Part shown: one piece after another, positions 47,937 to 56,911 of the stretch
Numbering within the stretch: position 1 is the first letter of the stretch
Layout of the letters: each line of letters begins with the position of its first letter
Origin: JAEMQF01 sp963775015
GTDB lineage: Bacteria > Pseudomonadota > Gammaproteobacteria > Burkholderiales > Burkholderiaceae_C
NCBI GenBank assembly: GCA_963775015.1
Contig: CAVZHI010000004.1
Span: 62,001 to 126,000, forward strand
Direction: 5' to 3'
DNA length: 64,000 bases
The notes under the pieces: generated by a model
The model's database searches: none
What the model was told of the DNA's origin: nothing
The model's input: the letters and a program-made list of their open reading frames with translations, nothing else
Program-made: the position numbers and the translations under genes

Positions 47937-49161
47937 GGCGGCAGCACCGCCTGCGGCACGGGGCGCGGCACCGGTGCGGCACGCGCACTTTCTGCTGGCG
48001 CTGATCGTCGGCCAGGTGTGCCTGCATTCGTCGATGACCGGCTTGCGCCTGGCCGCGCCGCTTCAGGTGTTGCGCCAGGGGCACGCCGAGTGGGCGGTCG
48101 GCATACTGCTCGGCCTGTTTGCGCTGGCGCCGATGCTGATCGCGTTTCCGGCCGGGCGCCACACCGACCGGCGCGGCTACCACGCGCCGATGCGCCTGTC
48201 GGTCGGGCTCACGCTCGCCGGAGGGCTGCTCGCCATTGGATCGACCTGGTTCGACGCCTGGCAATTTGCGCTGCTCTGCGTGTGCGCGGTCCTGAGCGGC
48301 GCCGGCGCGACCTACGGCATGATTGCGATTCAGCGCACCGCGAGTCGCGGCGCGAGTGGCAGCGCCCAATTGCAGCGTGTGTTCAGCTGGCTGGGCATCG
48401 CGCCGGCGCTGTCCAACGTCGTCGGCCCGGTGCTGGCCGGGGTCCTGATGGACGGAATGGGCCAACGCAGCGCCTACGTTGCCCTGACCTTGCTGCCCTT
48501 GCTCGGGCTGGCCGCTGCGCGCTGGATCCCACGCGAGCACCGTGCGCCTGACGCTTCGCCTGCGCCGAAACGCAATTCATGGGACCTGCTGCAGCTGCCG
48601 GGAGTGCGGCGCCTGCTGTTCGTGAATCTGTTGCTGTCGGCGAGTTGGGACGTGCACGCCTTCGTCGTGCCGATCCTGGGCCACGAGCGCAACTTCAGCG
48701 CGTCGGCGATCGGCGTCATCCTCGGCACCTTTGCCGCCGCGGTGACGCTGGTGCGCGTGCTGATTCCGCTGCTCGCGCACCGGCTGTCGGAAGTCAAGGT
48801 GCTCGTGGTCGCGATGCTCGGCACCGGCCTCGTGCTGGTTCTGTACCCGTTCGTGCACACGGCGTGGCTGATGGGCGTTTGCGCGGCTTTGCTGGGGCTC
48901 GCCTTGGGGGCCGTGCAGCCGATGATCCTCAGCACCTTGCACCAGTTGACGCCAGCGCAGCGCCACGGTGAAGCGATCGCCTTGCGCACGCTGACGATCG
49001 GCCTGGCGAGCGCGGCGATGCCGCTGCTCTTTGGCGTCGCGGGTGCCGCCGTCGGCGCGGCGTCGCTGTTCTGGGCGACCGGCGCGGTCGTGGCGCTGGG
49101 CAGTACTCAGGCGCGCGCCGTGGGCCGCGCCGTGATCCACGCCGATTCGATCAGAACTTGA
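47929..49161 (+). CDS. Major facilitator superfamily transporter
   Basis: A 410-residue protein with about 12 transmembrane helices. The loop 2-3 motif is a variant of the MFS signature, PAGRHTDRRGYHAPM. A central cytoplasmic loop (PREHRAPDASPAPKRNSWD) separates the halves. Substrate is not evident; overall form is like drug or sugar effluxers of the YbjI/SetA type. ATG 47929 overlaps the rmuC end, so the two genes are probably co-transcribed; the 3' end overlaps the convergent gene by 11 bases. Confidence 0.85.
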   Translation: MPEAAAPPAARGAAPVRHAHFLLALIVGQVCLHSSMTGLRLAAPLQVLRQGHAEWAVGILLGLFALAPMLIAFPAGRHTDRRGYHAPMRLSVGLTLAGGLLAIGSTWFDAWQFALLCVCAVLSGAGATYGMIAIQRTASRGASGSAQLQRVFSWLGIAPALSNVVGPVLAGVLMDGMGQRSAYVALTLLPLLGLAAARWIPREHRAPDASPAPKRNSWDLLQLPGVRRLLFVNLLLSASWDVHAFVVPILGHERNFSASAIGVILGTFAAAVTLVRVLIPLLAHRLSEVKVLVVAMLGTGLVLVLYPFVHTAWLMGVCAALLGLALGAVQPMILSTLHQLTPAQRHGEAIALRTLTIGLASAAMPLLFGVAGAAVGAASLFWATGAVVALGSTQARAVGRAVIHADSIRT

Positions 49162-49798
49162 TCGAACCCGCTGGCGCGGGAGCAACGATGGGTTCGGGCT
49201 CCGCGGCCGGCGGCGCAGCAGCTGGCGTGGGCGCGGCGCGCGCCGCAACGGTTTCGCGCGGCTTCGCCAGAGGCGTCGGCTCCGGGTAGCGGTAGTTGGC
49301 CGGCAGGCGCGATTCGCGCGGGTAGCTCGCCGCGTCGAGGTAGGAGTTCCACAGTTCCGTTGCAAAGCCGCGAACGACTTGCGCCCCGAGCGTCAGCACC
49401 GGCACGTCGCGTCCGCCGGTGATCTGCTCCAGTGCGTCGCTGTCTTCCGCGGTGGCGATGACCCGTTCGTTGTGCGGAACGCCGCGCTGGCGCAACAGCC
49501 TGCGCGCCGACTCGCATCCGGAGCAGCCGGTCGGCATCGTGTACAAAGTCACGGGGTAGCGTGCCGCCGGTTGGCGCAACTCCGCCGGCAGGGCCGCCTC
49601 GGGCGCTGCGGCGCTGCTGCGCACACCGAGTGTCGTGGCCTTGCCCTCGGCGGGGGTCGGCGCCCGGTCGGAGTAGGTGACTTTGCCGTCCGGCCCGACG
49701 ACCTTGAACTGGGCCCAGGCGTCGAAGGCGAACAACGCCGCTGCGAGCGGCACGCAGGCAGTCCACAGCGCCGCATTCCAACCTTGCGTCAGTGTCAT
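49151..49798 (-). CDS. Exported DUF4124/glutaredoxin-like protein
   Basis: A 215-residue protein with a signal peptide (LWTACVPLAAALFAFDAWAQ). After it comes a DUF4124-type strand pair (FKVVGPDGKVTYSDRAPTP) and then a thioredoxin-fold domain beginning YPVTLYTMPTGCSGCESARRLLRQRG, with a CxxC redox motif. The usual glutaredoxin cis-Pro is in GGRDVPVLTLG. A Pro/Ala-rich tail closes the protein. It should act in the periplasm on disulfides; partners unknown. The frame stays open to an upstream ATG at 49822. Confidence 0.82.
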   Translation of the reverse strand: MTLTQGWNAALWTACVPLAAALFAFDAWAQFKVVGPDGKVTYSDRAPTPAEGKATTLGVRSSAAAPEAALPAELRQPAARYPVTLYTMPTGCSGCESARRLLRQRGVPHNERVIATAEDSDALEQITGGRDVPVLTLGAQVVRGFATELWNSYLDAASYPRESRLPANYRYPEPTPLAKPRETVAARAAPTPAAAPPAAEPEPIVAPAPAGSIKF

Positions 49799-49853
49799 GG
49801 CAGTCCCGCGGGTCTTGAGCATGGCGCGAATCTAGCGCACCCGGGGCTTTCGC

Positions 49854-50726
49854 TCAAGGCGAAATTGCCCCGGAAATCGCGTTCTGGTGCTCAGCGGCCT
49901 GCACCGTGTTGGCAAGCAGCATGGCAATCGTCATCGGCCCGACGCCTCCGGGAACCGGGGTGATCGCCGCGGCGACCTGCGAGACGCCGGCAAAGTCGAC
50001 GTCGCCGCACAACTTGCCGGCATCGTTGCGGTTCATGCCGACGTCGATGACCACGGCGCCCGGCTTCACCATGTCGGCAGTGACCGTGTTGCGACGCCCG
50101 ACGGCGGCGACGATCACGTCGGCTTGGCGGGTGTGCTGGCGCAGGTCGGCGGTCGCGCTGTGACACATCGTGACCGTCGCGTGCGCCTGCAACAACAGCA
50201 TCGCCATCGGCTTGCCCACGGTGTTGCTGCGGCCGATCACGACTGCGTGTTTGCCGCGCAAGTTGATACCCGTGCTCTCGATCAGTTTCATGCAGCCGCA
50301 GGGCGTGCAGGGGCGCAGGCCGGGCAGGCCGCTCGCAAGTTCGCCGGCGCTTTGCACCGAGAAGCCGTCGACGTCCTTGTCGGTCGCGATCGTCGCGATC
50401 ACGGTGTGCGCGTCGATGTGCTTGGGCAGCGGCATTTGCACCAGGATGCCGTGCACGGCGGGGTCGGCGTTCAAGGTCTCGATCCGCGCCAGCAGCGCGG
50501 CCTGCGACAGCGTTGCGTCGAACCGGTCGAGCACCGAATGCAGGCCGGCCTCGGCGCACGCTTTGATCTTGTTGCGCACGTAGACCTGGCTCGCCGGGTC
50601 CTCGCCGACCAGGATCACCGCCAGGCCGGGGCGCTTGCCGCGCTGCGCCAGCGCCTCGGCACGCCGCGCCACGTCGGCGCGAATCTCGCGCGCCAGCGCG
50701 GTTCCGTCGATGAGCTTTGCCGTCAT
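49854..50726 (-). CDS. folD: Methylenetetrahydrofolate dehydrogenase/cyclohydrolase
   Basis: A 290-residue bifunctional enzyme that converts 5,10-methylene-THF to 10-formyl-THF. Catalytic motifs are YVRNKIKACAE (Tyr and Lys of the active site), VQMPLPKHI, DKDVDGFS, PCTPCGCMKL and the Rossmann motif VVIGRSNTVGKPMAMLL; PVPGGVGPMTIAMLL is the closing signature. It lies between the FixJ-like regulator and the redox protein on the same strand, with its own start after a 75-base gap. Confidence 0.96.
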   Translation of the reverse strand: MTAKLIDGTALAREIRADVARRAEALAQRGKRPGLAVILVGEDPASQVYVRNKIKACAEAGLHSVLDRFDATLSQAALLARIETLNADPAVHGILVQMPLPKHIDAHTVIATIATDKDVDGFSVQSAGELASGLPGLRPCTPCGCMKLIESTGINLRGKHAVVIGRSNTVGKPMAMLLLQAHATVTMCHSATADLRQHTRQADVIVAAVGRRNTVTADMVKPGAVVIDVGMNRNDAGKLCGDVDFAGVSQVAAAITPVPGGVGPMTIAMLLANTVQAAEHQNAISGAISP

Positions 50727-50801
50727 GGATGCTGCTGCAAATCCAACGTGGCTGCTTCGCGAGCCTCAGTCAAGAGGCGGGGTGGAGGAGCGGCGCGCGC
50801 A

Positions 50802-51425
50802 TCAAACCTTGGTCTGCGCGCCCAGCGCGATCTTCAGCAGGTCCGCGACCGTGTTCGCGTTCAGCTTTTCCATGATGTTCGCGCGGTGCGCTTCGACGGT
50901 CTTGATGCTGATTCCCAGGTCGTCGGCGATCTGTTTGTTCAGCCTTCCCGCGACGATGCGCTCGAGCACCTGCGCCTCACGCGTCGTCAGGCGCGACAGC
51001 AGCGCGTCGCGGCTGGCCGCTTCCTGGTGCTGCGAGAACGCGGCGCGCGCCTGCTCCAGCATGCCTTCGACGAGGCCGAGCAATTCGTCTTCCTTGAACG
51101 GCTTTTCGATGAAGTCCATCGCGCCCTTTTTCATCGTCGTCACCGCCATCGGCACGTCGCCGTGGCCGGTGATGAAAACGATCGGCAGCGGCGAGCGGCG
51201 CTCCATGAGGCGGTCTTGCAGCTCCAGGCCGCTCATGCCGTCCATGCGGATGTCGGCGATGAGGCACGCCACTTCGCGCGGATCGAAGCGCGACAGGAAG
51301 GACTCCGCCGAGTCGAAGCATTTGACGCGGTAGTCCTTGCCTTCGAGCAGCCACTGCAGGGAGTCCCGAACGGCCTCGTCGTCGTCGACGACATAGACCG
51401 TTCCCTTTTTCGGAATCAGGCTCAT
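50802..51425 (-). CDS. FixJ-family response regulator
   Basis: A 207-residue regulator. The receiver domain has VYVVDDDEAVR, the phosphoacceptor Asp in CLIADIRMDGMSG, and FIEKPFKEDEL (Lys). The LuxR-type helix-turn-helix follows: TTREAQVLERIVAGRLNKQIA and ISIKTVEAHRANIMEKL. It resembles FixJ/TodT/StyR regulators. It overlaps the stop of its kinase by 4 bases, so the two genes form a two-component operon. Confidence 0.93.
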   Translation of the reverse strand: MSLIPKKGTVYVVDDDEAVRDSLQWLLEGKDYRVKCFDSAESFLSRFDPREVACLIADIRMDGMSGLELQDRLMERRSPLPIVFITGHGDVPMAVTTMKKGAMDFIEKPFKEDELLGLVEGMLEQARAAFSQHQEAASRDALLSRLTTREAQVLERIVAGRLNKQIADDLGISIKTVEAHRANIMEKLNANTVADLLKIALGAQTKV

Positions 51426-53965
51426 GGAATGACTGCCGGTTTGTGTGTGGATGGGGTCTCGCTGCGCGGGGTGTCTACGGGCAGCGTGAAGGAAAACCGA
51501 CAGCCCACAGTGACGTTTCCATTGTAGAGGTTCTGCGCTCGGATCCGGCCCCGATGGCTCTCCACGATGGTGCGGCACAGGCTCAGGCCGATGCCCAGGC
51601 CGTCGGCCTTGGTCGAAAAGAAGGCCTCGTAAAGGCGCGCGATGACCTCCTCGCGCAAACCCGGTCCGGTGTCGGTGACGCTGAATTCGACAACGCCGCC
51701 ATCCTCCGCAGTGTGCCGCGGCACGACTCGCAATTCGATGTTGCGCCGCTCGGGCGGCAGCTGCGCGTTGTCGATCGCCTCGGCGGCGTTCTTCACCAGA
51801 TTCAGCACGACCTGCTCGATCAGGATCGGGTCCACCATCAAGGGCGGCAGGCGCTGCGCGACATAGGTCTGGAGCGTCACGTTGCGCCGCCGCAGTTCGA
51901 TGCCGGCCAGGTCCACCGCGTCTTCGACGATGGCGTGCGCTTGCGCCGACTGGCGCTGCGGCTCGCTGCGTTTCACGAAGGCGCGGATGCGGTGGATGAT
52001 CTGCCCGGCGCGCTGCGCCTGGCGCGAGGTTTTTTCGAGCGCGGCGACCAGGTCCGCTTCGTCGATGCCGTTGCCCTGGACGCGCGAAATCATGCCGTTG
52101 CAGTAGTTCGTGATCGCGGTCAGCGGCTGGTTCAATTCATGCGCGACGGACGACGCCATCTCACCCATCATCACGAGGCGGCTCGTCACCTGCGCCTTGT
52201 CGGCCTGCTGCGCCGCCTGCACCTCGGCGTGTTTGCGTGCCGTGATGTCGGTGGCGATCAACATCTGCGCCAGGCGCCCGTCGGTCCACTGCAAATAGCG
52301 CGCGCGCACGTCGAACCACTTCTGCAGCGGGTCGATCAGCACCTCGCGCGAGTCGGACCCGGCTTCGGTGAGTTCACGCGTCGGCAAGCCGCCCATGTGT
52401 TCCACGGCGTCGTCCATTTCGGCGAGGTAGGGGCGCCCCGGCTCGACGCCGGCGAGCAACGCGTGGCCCTGCGAATCGGCGCCGAACCAGACGCGGTAGG
52501 AGCGATTCGCGAACAGCAGTTCGCCCTGCTGCACCGACAGCACCGACACCGCAGCGTCCAGGCCCTCGAGCACGGTCGTGAAGCGCTCGTGCGACGCCGA
52601 GAGCTGATCGCGAATCCGTTTTGCCTCGGTGATGTTCGTCATCGACGTCATCCAGCCCGTCTGCTGGCCCTTCGGGTCGATGAGCGGCGAGACGTACATG
52701 CGCGAATCGAACAGGACCCCGTCCTTGCGCCGCACCTTGACCTCGATGCCGCCGGCCGGGCTGCGGCCCTGCAACTCCTGTTGCAGCAGGCGCGAGTTCT
52801 CTTCCAGCCGCTCGGGTGGCCAATAGGGAAAGGGCGGTTTGCGCCCGATCAGATCCGCCTCGGAAAACCCGGTCATGGCGCAGAAGGCCGGGTTCACATA
52901 AGTGATGCGGCCTTCCTTGTCCATCGCGCGCATTCCGGTGAGCATGGAGTTTTCCATGGCGCGGCGAAAATTCGTTTCGTTCAGCAGCGCGAGCTGCATC
53001 TGGCCGCGATTGCGCATGTGGCGCCAGGTGCCGAGCAACATCCACACCGTCAGCACCGACAGCGCCGCGACGATCCAGAACAGCGTGCTGCTGATCAGCC
53101 CGACCGACGTCCGGTAACCCTGGCCGCGCAAGACGATGCCGTTGCCCGCGGGCGCGAGCGGGACTTCGTGCAGGATCGACGGGCGCGAAGGTTTGCTGTT
53201 GACGATGGGAACGACGGTGCCGGCGAGCACCCGGTCCTGCGAGTCGAGTGCGACGATGGCGTGGCGCGTCGACACCTCGGCGGGAACGAAATAGCGGATC
53301 AGGCTCTCGACCGAATACTCGGCGACGAGCGTGCCGGCGAACGCGCTGCGGTCGAGCAGCGGCACGTGCACCTGGAACACCGGGTTGCCCTGCTTGTCAG
53401 CGAACGACCTCGAATACACCGGGTGGCGCAGGCTTTGCGCCGCGGCGAACGCCGCCTCGGCGGCGCCGCCTTGGCCCGGCAACGGCGCCGACGCTGCGGC
53501 CTCGACGCTCGGCAAGGCTTCGGGCTGGAAGCTGTTCGCAGCGTGGCTCGCCTTGCGCGTGCGATTCGCATTCAGCCACGTCAGATGCGTGATCTCCGGG
53601 CGCTCCTGGGTGAAGATGTCGGCGTCGCCGAGGAAGTCGGCCTGGTCGATGACACGCGTCACGATGTCGCGCGCGATTCGCACCAGCTGTTCCTGGTTCT
53701 CGATCAGGCGCAGCCGAATCTGCTGCTGGGCGATCTCCGTGTCGCGCTTGACGGCGTCCTGCTCGCGCTCGAACTCTTCGTTGCGCAGGTACCAGAACGC
53801 CAGGATGATCGCGCCCAGGAAGAGCACGACCGAAGCCAGCGGGCCAAACGTCGCGAACCGGTCCTGGCGCGCCACCGACTGGCGGCGCCACCACTGCGCG
53901 ATCAGTCGGTTCAGCCAACTGCGCGTCCCGGGGTGTTGTTCGGCCGCTGGTGTCGCTGGTCGCAT
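51422..53965 (-). CDS. Membrane-bound PAS sensor histidine kinase (FixL/DctB-like)
   Basis: An 847-residue kinase. Transmembrane helix 1 (residues 41-60) and helix 2 (about 290-312) enclose a periplasmic double-Cache-like sensor of about 230 residues. Two PAS domains follow (NSMLTGMRAMDKEGRITYVN, and a second with SVLSVQQGELLFANRSY). The H-box is SSVAHELNQPLTAITNYCNG, and the HATPase has VTDTGPGL and TKADGLGIGLSLCR. The topology resembles DctB-type kinases that sense extracellular carboxylates, with a FixJ-type rather than NtrC-type partner. ATG 53965 is preferred. The gene is divergent from aceE. Confidence 0.88.
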   Translation of the reverse strand: MRPATPAAEQHPGTRSWLNRLIAQWWRRQSVARQDRFATFGPLASVVLFLGAIILAFWYLRNEEFEREQDAVKRDTEIAQQQIRLRLIENQEQLVRIARDIVTRVIDQADFLGDADIFTQERPEITHLTWLNANRTRKASHAANSFQPEALPSVEAAASAPLPGQGGAAEAAFAAAQSLRHPVYSRSFADKQGNPVFQVHVPLLDRSAFAGTLVAEYSVESLIRYFVPAEVSTRHAIVALDSQDRVLAGTVVPIVNSKPSRPSILHEVPLAPAGNGIVLRGQGYRTSVGLISSTLFWIVAALSVLTVWMLLGTWRHMRNRGQMQLALLNETNFRRAMENSMLTGMRAMDKEGRITYVNPAFCAMTGFSEADLIGRKPPFPYWPPERLEENSRLLQQELQGRSPAGGIEVKVRRKDGVLFDSRMYVSPLIDPKGQQTGWMTSMTNITEAKRIRDQLSASHERFTTVLEGLDAAVSVLSVQQGELLFANRSYRVWFGADSQGHALLAGVEPGRPYLAEMDDAVEHMGGLPTRELTEAGSDSREVLIDPLQKWFDVRARYLQWTDGRLAQMLIATDITARKHAEVQAAQQADKAQVTSRLVMMGEMASSVAHELNQPLTAITNYCNGMISRVQGNGIDEADLVAALEKTSRQAQRAGQIIHRIRAFVKRSEPQRQSAQAHAIVEDAVDLAGIELRRRNVTLQTYVAQRLPPLMVDPILIEQVVLNLVKNAAEAIDNAQLPPERRNIELRVVPRHTAEDGGVVEFSVTDTGPGLREEVIARLYEAFFSTKADGLGIGLSLCRTIVESHRGRIRAQNLYNGNVTVGCRFSFTLPVDTPRSETPSTHKPAVIP

Positions 53966-54136
53966 GCGCGGATTATCCAGGAGCGCGCACGCGCGGCGCT
54001 TGGCGCCCGCCGCGTGGCTCCCAGTCCGGGGCGCTGGCAGCGTTTGCACCGCGTGCGATGCGGCTCCGGCATTTGGGGTTCAGGGTGGATTGTGCGAGAC
54101 TGCGCCGCCCCGGACCGACCAATCTCGGAGAACACG

Positions 54137-56857
54137 ATGTCAGCCATGCCTGAACCCTTTCTCGGCGCAGCTGCAAACGACGCCGATTCGCAGGAAACCC
54201 GGGAGTGGCTGGACGCGCTGTCCGCCGTCGTCGCCTCGGAAGGCCCGCAGCGCGCTCACTTCCTCATCGAACAGCTGCTCGAACACGCGCGCCAGGCCGG
54301 GATCGACATGCCGTTTTCGGCGAACACGGCCTACGTCAACACGATTCCCACCGACCAGGAAGAACGCTGCCCGGGCAACCTCGAGATCGAAGAGCGCCTG
54401 CGCGCCTACATGCGCTGGAACGCGATGGCGATGGTCGTGAAGGCGAATCGCATCAACCCGGCGGACGGCGGCGACCTCGGAGGCCACATTTCGAGTTTCG
54501 CCTCGCTCGCGACGATGTTCGGCGCCGGATTCAACCACTTCTGGCACGCGCAGACCGAAGACCATGGCGGCGACTTGCTCTACATCCAGGGCCACTCGTC
54601 GCCTGGCATTTACGCGCGTGCCTTCATGGAGGGGCGAATCAGCGAGGAGCAACTGCTGAATTTCCGCCAGGAGGTCGAAGGCCGTGGCATTTCCAGCTAC
54701 CCGCACCCCAAGCTGATGCCCGAGTTCTGGCAGTTCCCGACCGTCTCGATGGGCCTCGGGCCATTGATGTCGATCTACCAGGCGCGCTTCCTCAAGTATC
54801 TGCACGCGCGCGGCATTGCCAACACCGAGAACCGCAAGGTCTGGGTGTTCTGCGGCGACGGCGAAATGGACGAACCCGAGTCGCTGGGCGCGATCGGCCT
54901 GGCGGCACGCGAGAAGCTCGACAACCTGATCTTCGTCGTCAACTGCAACTTGCAGCGCCTGGACGGCCCGGTGCGCGGCAACGGCAAGATCATCCAGGAG
55001 CTCGAGAGCGAGTTCCGCGGCTCGGGCTGGAACGTCATCAAGCTGCTCTGGGGCAGCTATTGGGACCCGCTGCTCGCGCGTGACAAGGACGAAGTCCTGC
55101 GCAAGGTGATGATGGACACGGTCGACGGCGACTACCAGGCGATGAAGGCGAATGACGGCGCGTTCGTGCGCAAGAACTTCTTCGGCAGGCATCCCAAGTT
55201 GCTCGAGATGGTTTCGAAGATGAGTGACGAAGACATCTGGCGCCTGCAGCGCGGCGGCCACGACCCGCAGAAGGTCTACGCTGCCTACCACCGCGCGGTG
55301 AATCACAAGGGCCAGCCGACGGTGCTGCTGATCAAGACCGTGAAGGGTTTCGGCATGGGCAAGATCGGCGAGGGCAAGAACACCGCGCACCAGACGAAGA
55401 AGCTCGTCGACGAGGACGTGAAGGCGTTCCGGGATCGTTTCAACATCCCGATTCCCGACGACCAGCTGCCCGACATCCCTTTCTACAAGCCGGCCGACGA
55501 CACGCCGGAAATGCGCTACCTGCACGCGCGGCGCGAGGCGCTCGGCGGTTACCTGCCGAAGCGTCGCACCCGCGCCGACGAGCAAATCGGCGTGCCGCCG
55601 CTCGAGACCTTCAAGGCGGTTCTGGAGCCCACCGTCGAAGGCCGCGAGATCTCGACGACGCAGGCCTACGTGCGCTTCCTGACGCAGCTGCTGCGCGACA
55701 AGGACCTCGGGCCGCGCGTCGTGCCGATCCTCGTCGACGAGGCGCGCACCTTCGGCATGGAAGGGCTGTTCCGGCAGATCGGCATCTACAACCCGCAGGG
55801 TCAGCTGTACACGCCGGTCGACAAGGACCAGGTCATGTACTACCGCGAAGACAAGGCCGGGCAGATCCTGCAGGAGGGCATCAACGAAGCCGGCGGCATG
55901 AGCAGCTGGATCGCCGCGGCGACGTCGTACAGCACGAACAACCGCATCATGATGCCGTTCTACGTCTACTACTCGATGTTCGGCTTCCAGCGCATCGGCG
56001 ATCTGGCGTGGGCCGCGGGCGACATGCAGGCGCGCGGTTTCCTGCTCGGCGGAACGTCGGGACGCACGACGCTGAACGGCGAGGGCCTGCAGCATGAAGA
56101 CGGTCACAGCCACATCCTGGCCGGGACGATCCCGAACTGCATCAGCTACGACCCGACTTTTGCGCACGAGGTCGGCGTGATCCTGCACCACGGCCTGAGG
56201 CGCATGGTGGAAATGCAGGAGAACGTCTACTACTACGTGACGCTGCTGAACGAAAACTATCCGCAGCCCGGGCTGCGGCCCGGGACCGAAGAGCAGATCA
56301 TCCAGGGCATGTACCTGCTCGACGCGGCGCCCGCGCAAGGCGCTGCCTCGAAAATCCCGACCGTGAACCTGCTCGGCAGCGGAACGATCCTGCGCGAGTC
56401 GCAGTTCGCCAAGGCGCTGCTCGAGGCGGACTGGGGCGTCGCGGCGAACGTCTGGAGCTGCCCGAGTTTCAATCAACTGGCGCGCGAAGGCCAGGACGTC
56501 GAGCGCTGGAACCTGCTGCATCCGCAGGCGCCGCCGCGCGTGGCGTTCGTGACGCGCCAGTTGAGCGGCCACGCCGGCCCGGTGGTCGCGTCGACCGACT
56601 ACATGAAGAACTACGCCGAGCAGATCCGCGCCTTCATTCCCCAGGGGCGCAGCTACAAGGTGCTCGGAACCGACGGTTTTGGGCGGAGCGATTTCCGTTC
56701 GCGGCTGCGCACGCACTTCGAGATCGACCGGCACTATGTCGTCGTCGCTGCCCTGAAAGCGCTGGCCGACGAAGGTGCACTCGCGCCGGCGCTTGTGGCG
56801 CAAGCGATTGCCAAGTACAACATCGACACCGAACGCGTGAACCCGCTGAATGCCTGA
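54137..56857 (+). CDS. aceE: Pyruvate dehydrogenase E1 component
   Basis: A 906-residue homodimeric-type E1 that decarboxylates pyruvate with thiamine diphosphate and acetylates the lipoyl group of E2. N-terminal motifs ANTAYVNTIPTDQEERCPGN and DLGGHISSFAS, the thiamine site FCGDGEMDEPESLGAI and NCNLQRLDGPVRGNGKII are all visible, as is GGTSGRTTLNGEGLQHEDGH later. Length is normal. Start at ATG 54137. The frame is open far upstream to 51443, but that part is antisense to the kinase. It heads the pdh operon. Confidence 0.97.
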   Translation: MSAMPEPFLGAAANDADSQETREWLDALSAVVASEGPQRAHFLIEQLLEHARQAGIDMPFSANTAYVNTIPTDQEERCPGNLEIEERLRAYMRWNAMAMVVKANRINPADGGDLGGHISSFASLATMFGAGFNHFWHAQTEDHGGDLLYIQGHSSPGIYARAFMEGRISEEQLLNFRQEVEGRGISSYPHPKLMPEFWQFPTVSMGLGPLMSIYQARFLKYLHARGIANTENRKVWVFCGDGEMDEPESLGAIGLAAREKLDNLIFVVNCNLQRLDGPVRGNGKIIQELESEFRGSGWNVIKLLWGSYWDPLLARDKDEVLRKVMMDTVDGDYQAMKANDGAFVRKNFFGRHPKLLEMVSKMSDEDIWRLQRGGHDPQKVYAAYHRAVNHKGQPTVLLIKTVKGFGMGKIGEGKNTAHQTKKLVDEDVKAFRDRFNIPIPDDQLPDIPFYKPADDTPEMRYLHARREALGGYLPKRRTRADEQIGVPPLETFKAVLEPTVEGREISTTQAYVRFLTQLLRDKDLGPRVVPILVDEARTFGMEGLFRQIGIYNPQGQLYTPVDKDQVMYYREDKAGQILQEGINEAGGMSSWIAAATSYSTNNRIMMPFYVYYSMFGFQRIGDLAWAAGDMQARGFLLGGTSGRTTLNGEGLQHEDGHSHILAGTIPNCISYDPTFAHEVGVILHHGLRRMVEMQENVYYYVTLLNENYPQPGLRPGTEEQIIQGMYLLDAAPAQGAASKIPTVNLLGSGTILRESQFAKALLEADWGVAANVWSCPSFNQLAREGQDVERWNLLHPQAPPRVAFVTRQLSGHAGPVVASTDYMKNYAEQIRAFIPQGRSYKVLGTDGFGRSDFRSRLRTHFEIDRHYVVVAALKALADEGALAPALVAQAIAKYNIDTERVNPLNA

Positions 56858-56911
56858 TTCGCGCGCGCCCGGCGCGGCGCGTGCACGACAAGATCTTTGG
56901 AGACAAGCCCA

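Noticed and set aside
51443..54136. Very long open plus-strand frame that runs into aceE
   Set aside because: It is antisense to the PAS kinase, has no recognisable domains, and aceE clearly starts at 54137. It is open because of high GC.
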